The position numbers were made by a program, and so were the translations under genes. A stretch of DNA of 64,000 nt from the NCBI GenBank assembly GCA_965216945.1, contig CBDCGU010000003.1, positions 806,001 to 870,000 on the forward strand, written 5' to 3'. The notes beneath the pieces are model-generated. The model was given only the letters and a program-made list of their open reading frames with translations, had not been told where the DNA came from and did not search any database. This document shows, piece by piece, positions 7,666 to 15,857 of the stretch; within the stretch, counting starts at the first letter, position 1; the number at the start of each line of letters is the position of its first letter. This DNA is from DATHZQ01 sp965216945. Its GTDB lineage: Bacteria; Actinomycetota; Acidimicrobiia; Spongiisociales; UBA5794.

Positions 7666-8896
7666 CGAGCGCCTCCTCACGGGTGCGGGTACTGGGAAGC
7701 CGGAACATCTCCAGCGACACCGCGTCACCCGCCTCCAGCCGGCCCGTTCCCACCGGGACGACGGCGAAGGCGTTGGCTGCTCCGAGGGCAGACAGCACGT
7801 TGGACGATTGACCACCCGATGACCGCACGGTCCACCCATCACTGGGCGACACCCTGGCGATCGACCTCACGAACACGGTCTTGGCAGGGTCGGTGGCGAT
7901 CTCGTGCTCCAGCACGCCGGTGAACCGCGGCCGGAACAACGCCGCCGACCCCATCATCAACAGCAACGCCGGTCGGACGAACTGCTCGAACGCCACCACG
8001 ACGGAGACAGGGTTGCCCGGCAGGCCGAACAGCGGTGTGCCCCCCAGCGAGCCAAATGCGAACGGTTTCGCCGGTTGCATGGCGACCTTCCAGAAGTCGA
8101 CCGTGCCCAGCTTGCCCAGTTCCTGTTTCACGAGGTCGTAGTCACCCATCGACACGCCGCCAGAAGTCACGACGATGTCCGCGGTCTGTGCGGCGTGCCC
8201 GAGTACCTGATTGAGTGCCTTGGGATCGTCTCCCACGATGCCGTGATCGACGACGGTCGCTCCCAGCTCGTCGAGTAGCCCGCGGAGCAGGAAACGGTTG
8301 GCGTCCCGGATCTTGCCGGGGCCGAGGCGTGCGGTCTCGGGCGGCATGATCTCGTCACCCGTCGACATGATCGCCACCGCTGGCCGGCGGCGCACCTTGG
8401 GCCAGGCCACCCCGAGCGATGCCAGCAGACCCAGATGGGCTGGGCGGAGACGGGTCCCGGGTCGCAGCACCTCGGAGCCTGCCGCGATGTCACCGCCCGC
8501 CGGGCGGACGGACGTTCCGGGGGCGACCGCCTCGTGAACTGTGACCTGGTCTCCGTTCTGCGAAGTGTCTTCCACCTTGACGACGGCATCCGCTCCCGAG
8601 GGCAGCGGAGCGCCCGTCATGATCTTGATCGCCGTGCCCGGCTCGATCTCCCGTGTGGGCACCGAGCCGGCAGGTACGTCCTCGAGCACACGCATCACCA
8701 CCGGAGGCTCGGCAACGTCGGTTGCCCGCACGGCGAATCCGTCCATCGCCGAGTTGGCGAAGGGGGGCAAATCGTGGGCGGCGACCACGGGCTCGGCGAG
8801 TACGAGTCCGAGGCACTCACGCAACGGGGTCTCGGTCACCGGGAGCGGGCGCATGGCGTCGAGCACCTCGCCCCGAGCTTCCGCCAGCGGCCTCAT
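7658..8896 (-). CDS. moeA: Molybdopterin molybdenumtransferase MoeA
   Basis: Inserts molybdate into (adenylylated) molybdopterin, the last step of cofactor assembly. The 412-residue chain has the MoeA order: N-terminal region with PPFANSAMDGFAVRA, the linker domain with KIMTGAPLPSGADAVVKVED, the MPT-binding core with STGDEI and VVTSGGVSMGDYDLVK, then GLPGNPVSVVVAFEQFV and the C-terminal domain IV. The ATG overlaps the plsY stop (ATGA), so the start at 8896 is well supported; the frame is open further upstream only as the shadow of plsY. Confidence 0.96.
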   Translation of the reverse strand: MRPLAEARGEVLDAMRPLPVTETPLRECLGLVLAEPVVAAHDLPPFANSAMDGFAVRATDVAEPPVVMRVLEDVPAGSVPTREIEPGTAIKIMTGAPLPSGADAVVKVEDTSQNGDQVTVHEAVAPGTSVRPAGGDIAAGSEVLRPGTRLRPAHLGLLASLGVAWPKVRRRPAVAIMSTGDEIMPPETARLGPGKIRDANRFLLRGLLDELGATVVDHGIVGDDPKALNQVLGHAAQTADIVVTSGGVSMGDYDLVKQELGKLGTVDFWKVAMQPAKPFAFGSLGGTPLFGLPGNPVSVVVAFEQFVRPALLLMMGSAALFRPRFTGVLEHEIATDPAKTVFVRSIARVSPSDGWTVRSSGGQSSNVLSALGAANAFAVVPVGTGRLEAGDAVSLEMFRLPSTRTREEALDE

Positions 8897-9474
8897 GCCG
8901 TGTCCACCGAGCGCTCGGTGCGGGAGATCAGCCGGGAGATGTTGCCGGCGTGGCGGGCGATGACCAGCAGTGCGATCGCACCGGCCAGCACCAGCCGGCT
9001 GCCCCGATGACCGGCGAGCGCCATCACGGGAACGTATGCGGCCATGGCGAGCAACGATGCGATCGACGCGGTCCTGGTGACAGCGACGGCGATGCCCCAA
9101 CCGACGGCGAGCGCAAGACCCCACCCCGGGGCGAGCCAGATCGCAGCCCCGATGGCGGTGGCCACCCCCCGACCGCCGCGAAATCTGTGCCAGATCGGAA
9201 ATGCATGGCCGATGACAGCGGCCAGCGCGGCGGCAAAGCCAATCGTCGGGTCCACCATGGTCGAGCCGATCGCCGCGGCCGCAATCCCTTTGAGTCCGTC
9301 GCCGACCATCACGATCGCAGCTGGGCCCTTGCCGACCGACCGCAACACGTTGGACGTGCCCGGGTTGCCGCTGCCTTCCATGTAGATGTCGATGCCGAGC
9401 GTGCGCGGCACGATGACCCCGAAGTCGATGCTTCCGAGGAGGTAGCCGATGACGATGGCGGTCACGCCAAGCAC
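8893..9474 (-). CDS. plsY: Glycerol-3-phosphate acyltransferase PlsY
   Basis: Integral membrane enzyme that transfers acyl from acyl-phosphate to glycerol-3-phosphate, giving lysophosphatidate, the first committed step of phospholipid synthesis. The 193-residue protein has about six hydrophobic segments and the three PlsY motifs: GSGNPGTSNVLR, a glycine-rich FRGGRGVATA (most PlsY have GGKGVAT, so Lys is replaced by Arg here) and RHAGNISRL near the end. First gene of an operon whose other members make molybdenum cofactor; the linkage looks positional rather than functional. Confidence 0.93.
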   Translation of the reverse strand: MLGVTAIVIGYLLGSIDFGVIVPRTLGIDIYMEGSGNPGTSNVLRSVGKGPAAIVMVGDGLKGIAAAAIGSTMVDPTIGFAAALAAVIGHAFPIWHRFRGGRGVATAIGAAIWLAPGWGLALAVGWGIAVAVTRTASIASLLAMAAYVPVMALAGHRGSRLVLAGAIALLVIARHAGNISRLISRTERSVDTA

Positions 9475-9865
9475 GATTTGGTGAGTTTAGAAGTGGTTGA
9501 CGTCCCTTCCTCATCGAGGATTGGGCCCAACCTCGATATCGTTACGTGGACATTCGCGCTCCAGCCTGCGTAGAGTGCGGGTTCCGAGGGGTGGCGTGAC
9601 TCCTCGAGCCGATTGGTACGGGAGAGATATGACACCATTCAGGCTTGGGACCCAGCAGTCACTTGACTGACCGAGCAAAGAGTTTGCAGGTTCCTCCCCG
9701 TGGCTGAACGCAAGTCCCCCCACCATTCCCCCTGCTTGCGTGAGGCGCCCTCCCTCCCTCGGGAGGGAGGGACGGGGAGGTTGTAAGGCCTTCGTCGCAC
9801 AGGCGGAGGCCTTGCTCGTTTCCAAGGGTCTTCCCGCAGGCCCTCCCGGCCGATACGTTGCCGGT
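9475..9865. other. Intergenic region upstream of plsY and the SAF gene; contains a GC-rich palindrome
   Basis: About 390 bp without a convincing gene. It should hold the plsY promoter at its left end. At 9748-9771 there is a perfect palindrome with 11-bp arms of CCCTCCCTCCC / GGGAGGGAGGG and a 2-nt loop, flanked by other C- or G-rich tracts. Short open frames crossing the region have low-complexity, Pro/Arg-rich translations and look non-coding. A stable hairpin or repeat-family remnant is the simplest reading. Confidence 0.5.
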
Positions 9866-10381
9866 GTGTTCTGGTTGCTGCGGCCTCCCTACCTGCGATG
9901 GGTCGGTGCTGCAGCGTTGGTGGCGGTTGCCGCGCTCTTCGACGTGGCGGGCTCGGCCACCGAGCCGTTCCCGTTCGCCTCCGAATCCATCGCCTCCGGA
10001 GCGCCCGTGGATTCGGCAATAGAGTGGCGCGACGTCCCCCGGGGCCTCCTCCCGGCGCCTGCCGATCCGTCCGGCTTCGCCGCCCGCAGGATCGATCCCG
10101 GCGAGCCCCTCACCGCGGGTGCGGTGCGGGCAACCGGCGGGATCCCCGCCGGGTGGTGGTCGGTTCCGGTCGACCTCCCCGAGTCGGCGCAGGTCGGCAC
10201 GGCCGTGCGTCTCGTGTCTCCTGAATCCAACCTCGACGTGCGCGGCATCGTCGCCCAGCCGACCGGCTCCGGAGCTTTCGCCACGACCAGCCCCGGTCTG
10301 GTGGCCGTTGCCCCCGGCGACGCAGCTGCGGTGGCGGCGGCGGTGGCCCAGGATCGCTTGATCGTCCTGATGGGTGGTTAG
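9866..10381 (+). CDS. SAF-domain protein, membrane-anchored
   Basis: A 171-residue protein with an N-terminal signal/anchor (LRWVGAAALVAVAALFDVAG) followed by a SAF-like domain of the CpaB/RcpC/FlgA type: VPRGLLPAPADP, AARRIDPGEPLTAGAV and IPAGWWSVPVDLP. In pilus systems CpaB-like SAF proteins help assemble the secretion apparatus, but no tad/cpa or flagellar genes are nearby, so this copy is an orphan of unknown role. The GTG at 9866 places the anchor at the N terminus; no strong ribosome site is seen. uppP follows 35 bp later. Confidence 0.65.
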   Translation: MFWLLRPPYLRWVGAAALVAVAALFDVAGSATEPFPFASESIASGAPVDSAIEWRDVPRGLLPAPADPSGFAARRIDPGEPLTAGAVRATGGIPAGWWSVPVDLPESAQVGTAVRLVSPESNLDVRGIVAQPTGSGAFATTSPGLVAVAPGDAAAVAAAVAQDRLIVLMGG

Positions 10382-10416
10382 GGCGCCGCCGACGGCATGC
10401 GGTAGGCTCCCGCCCG

Positions 10417-11178
10417 ATGCTCGAAGCTGCCTTCTGGGGTCTCATCCAGGGCGTGACCGAGTTTCTTCCGATCTCGTCGAGTGGGCACCTCGTGCTCGTC
10501 CCGGCGCTGTTTGGCAGGGAAGGGCCGGATCTCGCGACGTCCGCCGTGCTCCACGTGGGCACGCTGGCGGCCGTGGTCGTCTACTACCGGCACGAGATCG
10601 TCGAGATCTTCCGGCTCACGGAGAGCGGGAAGCGCCTGCTGCGATTCATGGTCATCGGGACGATTCCGGCCGGTGTGGCCGGCCTGCTGCTGCGCGATTG
10701 GTTCGACCAGCTCAACGAGAACCCCCGAGGTGTCGCCCTGGCGATGATCTCGATGGGCGGCGTGATGGTCGCAACACGTTTTCTCGAAGCGGGCCGGCGC
10801 CGTGCCAAGGAGATCCGATTGCGCGACACCGTCGTGATGGGTGTTGGTCAAGCGTTTGCTCTCATCCCCGGCGTGTCACGCTCGGGCGCCACCATCACCT
10901 CGGGAATGGTCGAGGGCTTCGAGTCCCGCGACAGTGCCAACCTGGCGTTCCTCCTCGGCATCCCGGCGATCGCCGGCGCCGGTCTGATCAACTTCGTCGA
11001 CCTCACCAGCGAGAACGGAGCGGGGCTCAGCGGAGAGCTTCTCGTCGGCATGATCGTCGCCGGCATCGTTGGATATGCCGCCATCGCAGGGCTGCTCGGC
11101 CTCATCAGGAGAACCGGCCTCGTGCCCTTCGGATGGTATTGCGTCGGCTTTGGCCTGCTGTCGCTGGCGTTGCTGTAA
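10417..11178 (+). CDS. uppP: Undecaprenyl-diphosphatase (UppP/BacA)
   Basis: Membrane phosphatase that converts undecaprenyl diphosphate to the monophosphate, recycling the lipid carrier for peptidoglycan. The 253-residue sequence starts with the family hallmark GLIQGVTEFLPISSSGHL (Glu and the Ser-Ser-Gly-His motif) and contains the second signature FALIPGVSRSGATI with the PGxSRSG motif. About seven or eight membrane segments are apparent. Start ATG (MLEAAFWGL) fits the family exactly. Overproduction of this family gives bacitracin resistance in other bacteria. Confidence 0.96.
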   Translation: MLEAAFWGLIQGVTEFLPISSSGHLVLVPALFGREGPDLATSAVLHVGTLAAVVVYYRHEIVEIFRLTESGKRLLRFMVIGTIPAGVAGLLLRDWFDQLNENPRGVALAMISMGGVMVATRFLEAGRRRAKEIRLRDTVVMGVGQAFALIPGVSRSGATITSGMVEGFESRDSANLAFLLGIPAIAGAGLINFVDLTSENGAGLSGELLVGMIVAGIVGYAAIAGLLGLIRRTGLVPFGWYCVGFGLLSLALL

Positions 11179-11183
11179 CAGCG

Positions 11184-12395
11184 TCAGAACTCGACCGCGC
11201 TCCAGGGCGGCACCGCCGTGCGGAACAACCGGTCCAATTCCTCGATCGCCGCCACGTCGCCGCGGATCCGGCCGGCGGTCGCCAGCGACAGTGCCGATCG
11301 CCCACCCATGTACAACGCACCCAGCTCGCTCACGTCGAGCGTGATGTCGGCTGCTGCATCCGTCGCTGCGCATGCCGCGACACCCTCGGCCACGGTGAGC
11401 AACCATCGCCCGTCGTTGGGCTCGCAGAAGGTGTCGATCACCTCGAGCACCAATGTGCCGGACCCGGCATATGTGCGTGCCTCCAGGCATGTCGGGACGT
11501 CGAGCAGCCGGAACCACATGTACTCGGCACCCGTCGCCTTCAGCGCACGGCTGTCGTCGATCATCCACTGCAGCGGCTCGTCGACGGGCCGGCGGACAAA
11601 ACGAACCTCATCCGTGAGGTCGATGTCGGCGAAGAACTGAGCGAGCCCTCGGTAGGCGTCGACCGTCAGTGCATGGAACTCGTCGACACGCACCTCGCCC
11701 TTCCCTTCCACCTTCGTCCGATAGAACCCATAGCCCTCGAGACCGGACTCGCCATGCCACACCACGATGCGGCGGTGACCGTGGCCGCGCCGTTGCCAGT
11801 CCTCGTCGAGCAGCTCGAGATGGTTCCACAGCAGCTCGGAGCGGTCCAGCATGCCGTGCCGGCTGCAGGCGGCACGGTGCAGCGGGGGAATGAGGTCGGC
11901 GGCATCCTCGTGACTGATCAACCGTGCGGACCCTTCGGGTCGCTCGGCTCGCCACCTCAGCCCCCGGCTGTGCAGCGTCCAATCGATGTGGTTGACGGCC
12001 TGCCCGAAACCGAAGCGGCCGTAGATGGTGGCTTCGGACGCCCACAGTGCTGCGAGCGGCTCGTTGCGGTCGCGGCTCTCGTCGAGCAAGCGACGCATCA
12101 TCTTGCGCAGCACGCCACGACGCCGGTGCGTCGGCAGCACGGTCACGAAGGTGATCCCTGCCGTCGGAAGGCGGGCCCCGCCGGGGGCGGTTGCGATGTA
12201 GAGATTGGATCCTCCACTGCCGACGACCTGGTCGCCGTCCAGCGGCACGACGAACCGCTCGTCGTCGAAGCCGGCCAGTATCCGCCCGATCTCGTCGTCG
12301 TCGGCTTGAAAGCCGAACGGCACGCCGGCGGCCCGAATCATCTTCGGTCCGAGGTCGGCATCGATGTGAGCGATGTCGATGTGTGCTGCTGCCAT
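11184..12395 (-). CDS. Eis-like GNAT acetyltransferase with C-terminal SCP2 domain
   Basis: A 403-residue protein of the Eis family (enhanced intracellular survival), aminoglycoside or polyamine N-acetyltransferases found in actinobacteria and firmicutes. The first GNAT domain carries the acetyl-CoA loop in VTVLPTHRRRGVLRKMM; a second GNAT-like region and a C-terminal sterol-carrier-like domain follow. It ends in Phe (AVEF), matching the family habit of using the terminal carboxylate as a catalytic group. Start chosen at MAAAHIDIAHID; the open frame upstream is the shadow of the divergent gene. Native substrate unknown. Confidence 0.88.
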   Translation of the reverse strand: MAAAHIDIAHIDADLGPKMIRAAGVPFGFQADDDEIGRILAGFDDERFVVPLDGDQVVGSGGSNLYIATAPGGARLPTAGITFVTVLPTHRRRGVLRKMMRRLLDESRDRNEPLAALWASEATIYGRFGFGQAVNHIDWTLHSRGLRWRAERPEGSARLISHEDAADLIPPLHRAACSRHGMLDRSELLWNHLELLDEDWQRRGHGHRRIVVWHGESGLEGYGFYRTKVEGKGEVRVDEFHALTVDAYRGLAQFFADIDLTDEVRFVRRPVDEPLQWMIDDSRALKATGAEYMWFRLLDVPTCLEARTYAGSGTLVLEVIDTFCEPNDGRWLLTVAEGVAACAATDAAADITLDVSELGALYMGGRSALSLATAGRIRGDVAAIEELDRLFRTAVPPWSAVEF

Positions 12396-12435
12396 TGGCA
12401 GGAGCGTACCCGCCGACCCGTTAGCCTCCGCCACC

Positions 12436-12837
12436 ATGTTCGACGACCAACCCCGAGCCCGGCGGCGCCTCGACGCGGAATTGATCGCATGGATGACCAC
12501 GGTGCGCCCCGACGGCCAGCCACAATCGTCGCCAGTGTGGTTTCTCGTCGACGGGGATGAGATCCTCGTCTACAGCGCGGCAACATCGCGACTGCGCAAC
12601 ATCGCGGGCAACCCGCGGGTCGCACTCAACCTCGATGGCAATGGGAGCGGCGGCGACATCGTGACGATGGAAGGCACGGCTCGCATCGTCGACGACGAGC
12701 CACCGGCAGCCGCCAACGGGAGATACGTTGCCAAATACCGTGACGCCATGCAGCGCAACGGGTGGAGCCCGGACCGCTTCTCGGAGCTCTACCCGGTGGC
12801 GGTGCGCATCAGAGTCGATCGAGGTCGGGTGTGGTGA
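12436..12837 (+). CDS. PPOX-class (probably F420-dependent) oxidoreductase, split-barrel fold
   Basis: A 133-residue single-domain flavin/deazaflavin-binding split barrel. The sequence shows the typical N-terminal WMTTVRPDGQPQSSPVWF, the ATSRLRNIAGNPRVALNLD segment and IVTMEGTARIVDD. Actinobacterial members of this size often use coenzyme F420, but FMN or a non-catalytic role cannot be excluded. Divergent from the Eis-like gene with a 40-bp gap that must contain both promoters. Confidence 0.85.
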   Translation: MFDDQPRARRRLDAELIAWMTTVRPDGQPQSSPVWFLVDGDEILVYSAATSRLRNIAGNPRVALNLDGNGSGGDIVTMEGTARIVDDEPPAAANGRYVAKYRDAMQRNGWSPDRFSELYPVAVRIRVDRGRVW

Positions 12838-12897
12838 ATATTCCGGCGTGTTCGTGCGTTGTGCCCCCGACGCAGGCGACAGGTGAGGACGGGATCG

Positions 12898-13317
12898 ATG
12901 ACGATCTTCAGCCGTAGGGCGAAACCGACGAAGATCCACACGCTGGAAGAGCTGGAACCGATGCTCGACTCGGGCCAGCCGGTGCTGCTCGACTTCTTTC
13001 AGGTTGGCTGCGCTCCGTGCCAGGTGATGGACGGCATCATGAACGAGCTGGCGCGGGAGTACGGGGAGAGTGCCCACATCGTGAAGGTCGACGTGACGAA
13101 GGTGGCCGGCGCCGCCCAGGTGTTCAAGGTTCGCTCGACGCCGACGTTCGTGCTGCTCGGCCGGCCACAGAAGAAGCTCAACAAGAAGCAACGCAGAGCC
13201 GGCGAGGAGCCGCCGCAACCGGGGAACATCGCACAGCGCTGGCGCTCCTCGGGGTTGGTGAAGAAGGACCAGCTCGTCCGGGTGCTGGAGGGGCACGGCG
13301 CCGTCCCCGTCGCCTGA
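12898..13317 (+). CDS. Thioredoxin-family protein
   Basis: A 139-residue thioredoxin fold. The redox motif reads CAPC within DFFQVGCAPCQVMD (canonical CGPC), and the cis-proline strand is VRSTPTFVLLG. It lacks a signal peptide, so it should act in the cytosol. An unusual basic insertion (KKLNKKQRRAGEE) lies in the C-terminal third. Start chosen at MTIFSRRAK, preceded by AGGTGAGGA. It is followed by tmk 51 bp downstream. Confidence 0.85.
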   Translation: MTIFSRRAKPTKIHTLEELEPMLDSGQPVLLDFFQVGCAPCQVMDGIMNELAREYGESAHIVKVDVTKVAGAAQVFKVRSTPTFVLLGRPQKKLNKKQRRAGEEPPQPGNIAQRWRSSGLVKKDQLVRVLEGHGAVPVA

Positions 13318-13368
13318 TAGGGTCACGCTCGCGGGTCGACACGCAGCCGAGCAGATCCGCTCCGCACC

Positions 13369-14073
13369 ATGGCGCAAGCGAGATTCATCGTCATCGAAGG
13401 GCTCGACGGGGCAGGCACCACGACACAGGTCGAGCTGGTGCAGCAGCTCCTGGCGGGCGACGGCATCGAGGCGTACAAGACCCGCGAGCCCTCACAGGGT
13501 GCGCTCGGCGCAATCGCCAGCCTGCACGTGAGCGGCAAGTTGACCATGGACGAACGGGCCATGGCGATGACGTTCTCGGGTGACCGCATGGACCACCTCG
13601 CCGAGGAGATCGAGCCCCAGCTCGCCAAGGGGATCTGGGTGCTGTGCGATCGCTATTACCTGTCGACGATGGCGTATCAAGGGGCGAAGCTGGCCGCAGC
13701 GGGCGTCGACGACCCGAACGACGTGGACTGGGAGGTGGCCGACCGTGAGCTGGCGTGGGTCCTCGAGCTCAATCGTCATGCACGTGTGCCGGATCTGACC
13801 GTGTTTCTCCGCGTGCCGCCGGCAGTGTGTGCCGCCCGCAGCCGCCGCTCGCGATGGCACCGTGAGCGATACGACGAGGGTGCGATGCCGTATCTCGCAG
13901 ATGCCTTCTACGAGCGAGCGATCGGTCACCTCGTTCAGCGTGGGGAACGGGTTGTGGAGCTGGACGGCTACGACCGCACGGCGGACGACGTCGCCGCCGA
14001 GATCCGCAGCATCGTCATGGGTCTGTTCGGCAGCGCACGACCGCCCGTCGTGCGCGAGGCGCCAACGCAATGA
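13369..14073 (+). CDS. tmk: Thymidylate kinase
   Basis: Phosphorylates dTMP to dTDP for DNA synthesis. The 234-residue product has the P-loop GLDGAGTTT (residues 11-19), the DRYYLSTMAYQGA segment corresponding to the DRY motif, and an Arg-rich lid (RSRRSRWHRERYD). It is somewhat longer than the usual 200-210 residues, with extra sequence around the lid (GVDDPNDVDWEV) and at the C terminus. The next gene, for a dCTP-deaminase-like protein, begins within 15 bp of its stop. Confidence 0.9.
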   Translation: MAQARFIVIEGLDGAGTTTQVELVQQLLAGDGIEAYKTREPSQGALGAIASLHVSGKLTMDERAMAMTFSGDRMDHLAEEIEPQLAKGIWVLCDRYYLSTMAYQGAKLAAAGVDDPNDVDWEVADRELAWVLELNRHARVPDLTVFLRVPPAVCAARSRRSRWHRERYDEGAMPYLADAFYERAIGHLVQRGERVVELDGYDRTADDVAAEIRSIVMGLFGSARPPVVREAPTQ

Positions 14074-14084
14074 GGAAGGTCGGC

Positions 14085-14930
14085 ATGGGCGATCAGACAA
14101 TCGTTAAGGACGACATGAGAGCATTCGTCGACCCCTTCGACCATGCGCAGGTCAAGGGTGCAGCATATGACCTCCGAGTTGGCCGACATGTGCGGATTCT
14201 GAACTCGATCGACGATGGTGGCATCCGAGATGTCGTCTTAGAGGATGCTGACAACTGCGACACCTTTGCCATCCCACCAGGCCACGTAGCGCTCATCAAC
14301 ACGATGGAGGAGGTCGCTCTGCCAGACGATGTGCTCGGCCGACTTTCGCTGCGAACGCATTGGGCCATCAGACAGCTGAGCTTTCATGGCGGCTTGGTTG
14401 ATCCGGGCTATAGCGGAACGCTCTCGCTACCGATAGCAAACCTCGGCCAGCGCGATCGGATGCTTCGGCTCGGTGAAGGAGTCGCCTCGCTGCAACTCAT
14501 CAAGATCGGTTCGCACGTCGATCCGAGGGAGTCAAGGACGGGCAGTGAACTGAGATCAGCCCTCGCCGGGTCAATCTCGCAGTCATACATCCCAGTGAGC
14601 GACCTTTCGGACCGAGTCAAGGAACTCGAGGAAGGGCAGCGGAAGCTGGAGCCATTGCTCAAGTCGACCGATTTCCTCTTGAAGGCATTCCTCATAGCCA
14701 CATTGGTCGGGGTACTGAGTGGCGTCATCATCGGTGCCTTCAGCGCTCCTGGCAACGGGAGTCAGAGCGGACTTGGAGCTTCGGTTCTGCCATGGGCACT
14801 CGGTTTTGCCGCCTTCGCCCTCGTTGCCATCACGGCGCTCTACGTCGTACCCGTCGTGCGTCAGGCCGCTGCAGCGCGGGTGAGGCGAATGAAACAGGCT
14901 GAGCACACACGCGCCCGAAATCACGAGTAG
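14085..14930 (+). CDS. dCTP deaminase/dUTPase-like protein with two C-terminal membrane segments
   Basis: A 281-residue protein of unusual build. Residues about 25-145 follow the dCTP deaminase/dUTPase jelly-roll: YDLRVG (28-33), LSLRTHWAIRQLSFHGGLVDPGY around 88-109, then SGTLSLPIANLG. The GLVDPGY Asp is kept, but the position of the catalytic Glu of dCTP deaminases (in VLEFxN) is Pro here (LSLPIAN), so deamination is doubtful. A short coiled coil (about 170-195) leads to two membrane helices (about 198-220 and 233-257) and a basic tail. Start chosen for the strong AGGAAGG site (14073-14079); an ATG at 14070 overlaps the tmk stop. Base composition is less GC-rich than its neighbours, suggesting transfer. 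Confidence 0.7.
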   Translation: MGDQTIVKDDMRAFVDPFDHAQVKGAAYDLRVGRHVRILNSIDDGGIRDVVLEDADNCDTFAIPPGHVALINTMEEVALPDDVLGRLSLRTHWAIRQLSFHGGLVDPGYSGTLSLPIANLGQRDRMLRLGEGVASLQLIKIGSHVDPRESRTGSELRSALAGSISQSYIPVSDLSDRVKELEEGQRKLEPLLKSTDFLLKAFLIATLVGVLSGVIIGAFSAPGNGSQSGLGASVLPWALGFAAFALVAITALYVVPVVRQAAAARVRRMKQAEHTRARNHE

Positions 14931-15778
14931 TCGTAGAAGCCCTTGCCCGTCTTGCGGCCGAGGTGGCCGGCTTCGACCATGCGCTTGAGCAGCGGCGGCG
15001 GGGCGAACCGGGGCTGGCGGAACTCCTCGAACAGCGATTCCATGACAGCCAGCATCGTGTCGTTGCCGATCAGGTCGCTCAAGGTCAGGGGACCCATCGG
15101 GTAGGCGGCGCCGTTCACCATGGCGGCGTCGATGTCCTCCTTGGAGGCGAAGCCCTCCTCGTACATGCGAATGGCGTCGGTGATGTACGGGCAGAGCAGC
15201 AGGTTGACGATGAATCCGGCACGGTCCTTGGCGTGGACGACCGTCTTGCCCAACGACTCGGCAGCGAACGTCGCGGCCCGCTCGACCGTGTCGTCCCCGC
15301 TGGAGACGCTGCGGACCACCTCGACCAGCGGCATGACGGTGGCCGGGTTGAAGAAGTGCATGCCCACTACCGATTCCGGGCGGGTCGTGGCCTGGGCGAT
15401 CCTGATGATGGGGATGGATGACGTGTTCGAGGCGAGTATGGCGTCGTCTGCAGCGACGATGTCGTCCAGCTCACGGAAGATCGACTGTTTGAGCTCCTCG
15501 TTCTCCACCACGGCCTCGACCACGAGGTGGCGGTCGTGCATGGCGGCGAGATCGGTACCAAAGCTCATCCGGGCCAGCGATTCGTCACGGGCCACCGCTT
15601 CGAGCTTGCCGCGCTCGACCGCCTTGGCCAGGGACTTCTCGACCCGGGCACGGGATGCCGCTGCCGCCACGTCGTTGATCTCGTGGATCACGACATCGAT
15701 GCCGGCCTTGGCACACACCTCTGCGATGCCCGCTCCCATCTGCCCGCCACCGACGATGCCGACCCTGTCGATGCCCAT
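14921..15778 (-). CDS. 3-hydroxyacyl-CoA (3-hydroxybutyryl-CoA) dehydrogenase
   Basis: NAD-dependent oxidation of (S)-3-hydroxyacyl-CoA, used in fatty acid or butanoate metabolism. The 285-residue chain has the Rossmann motif VGIVGGGQMGAGIAEV, the catalytic histidine region VGMHFFNPATVMPLVEVV, RAGFIVNLLLCPYITDAIRM and the C-terminal GRKTGKGFYDYS. Length equals the FadB2/Hbd type. Start at MGIDRVG, with AGAGGAG upstream. The last 10 bp overlap the end of the convergent dCTP-deaminase-like gene. Confidence 0.94.
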   Translation of the reverse strand: MGIDRVGIVGGGQMGAGIAEVCAKAGIDVVIHEINDVAAAASRARVEKSLAKAVERGKLEAVARDESLARMSFGTDLAAMHDRHLVVEAVVENEELKQSIFRELDDIVAADDAILASNTSSIPIIRIAQATTRPESVVGMHFFNPATVMPLVEVVRSVSSGDDTVERAATFAAESLGKTVVHAKDRAGFIVNLLLCPYITDAIRMYEEGFASKEDIDAAMVNGAAYPMGPLTLSDLIGNDTMLAVMESLFEEFRQPRFAPPPLLKRMVEAGHLGRKTGKGFYDYS

Positions 15779-15857
15779 GTCTGACTCCTCTGCGGGAAAC
15801 GATTGCGGGCCAGCGTAGACGGCGCTCTGCGAGCAGGTTCGGCAGTTCGGGTGCGGA

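Noticed and set aside
7195..9474. A molybdenum cofactor riboswitch ahead of the moe/moa genes
   Set aside because: The moa/moe genes overlap one another and follow plsY directly, leaving no leader, and the region before plsY shows no recognisable riboswitch-like structure.
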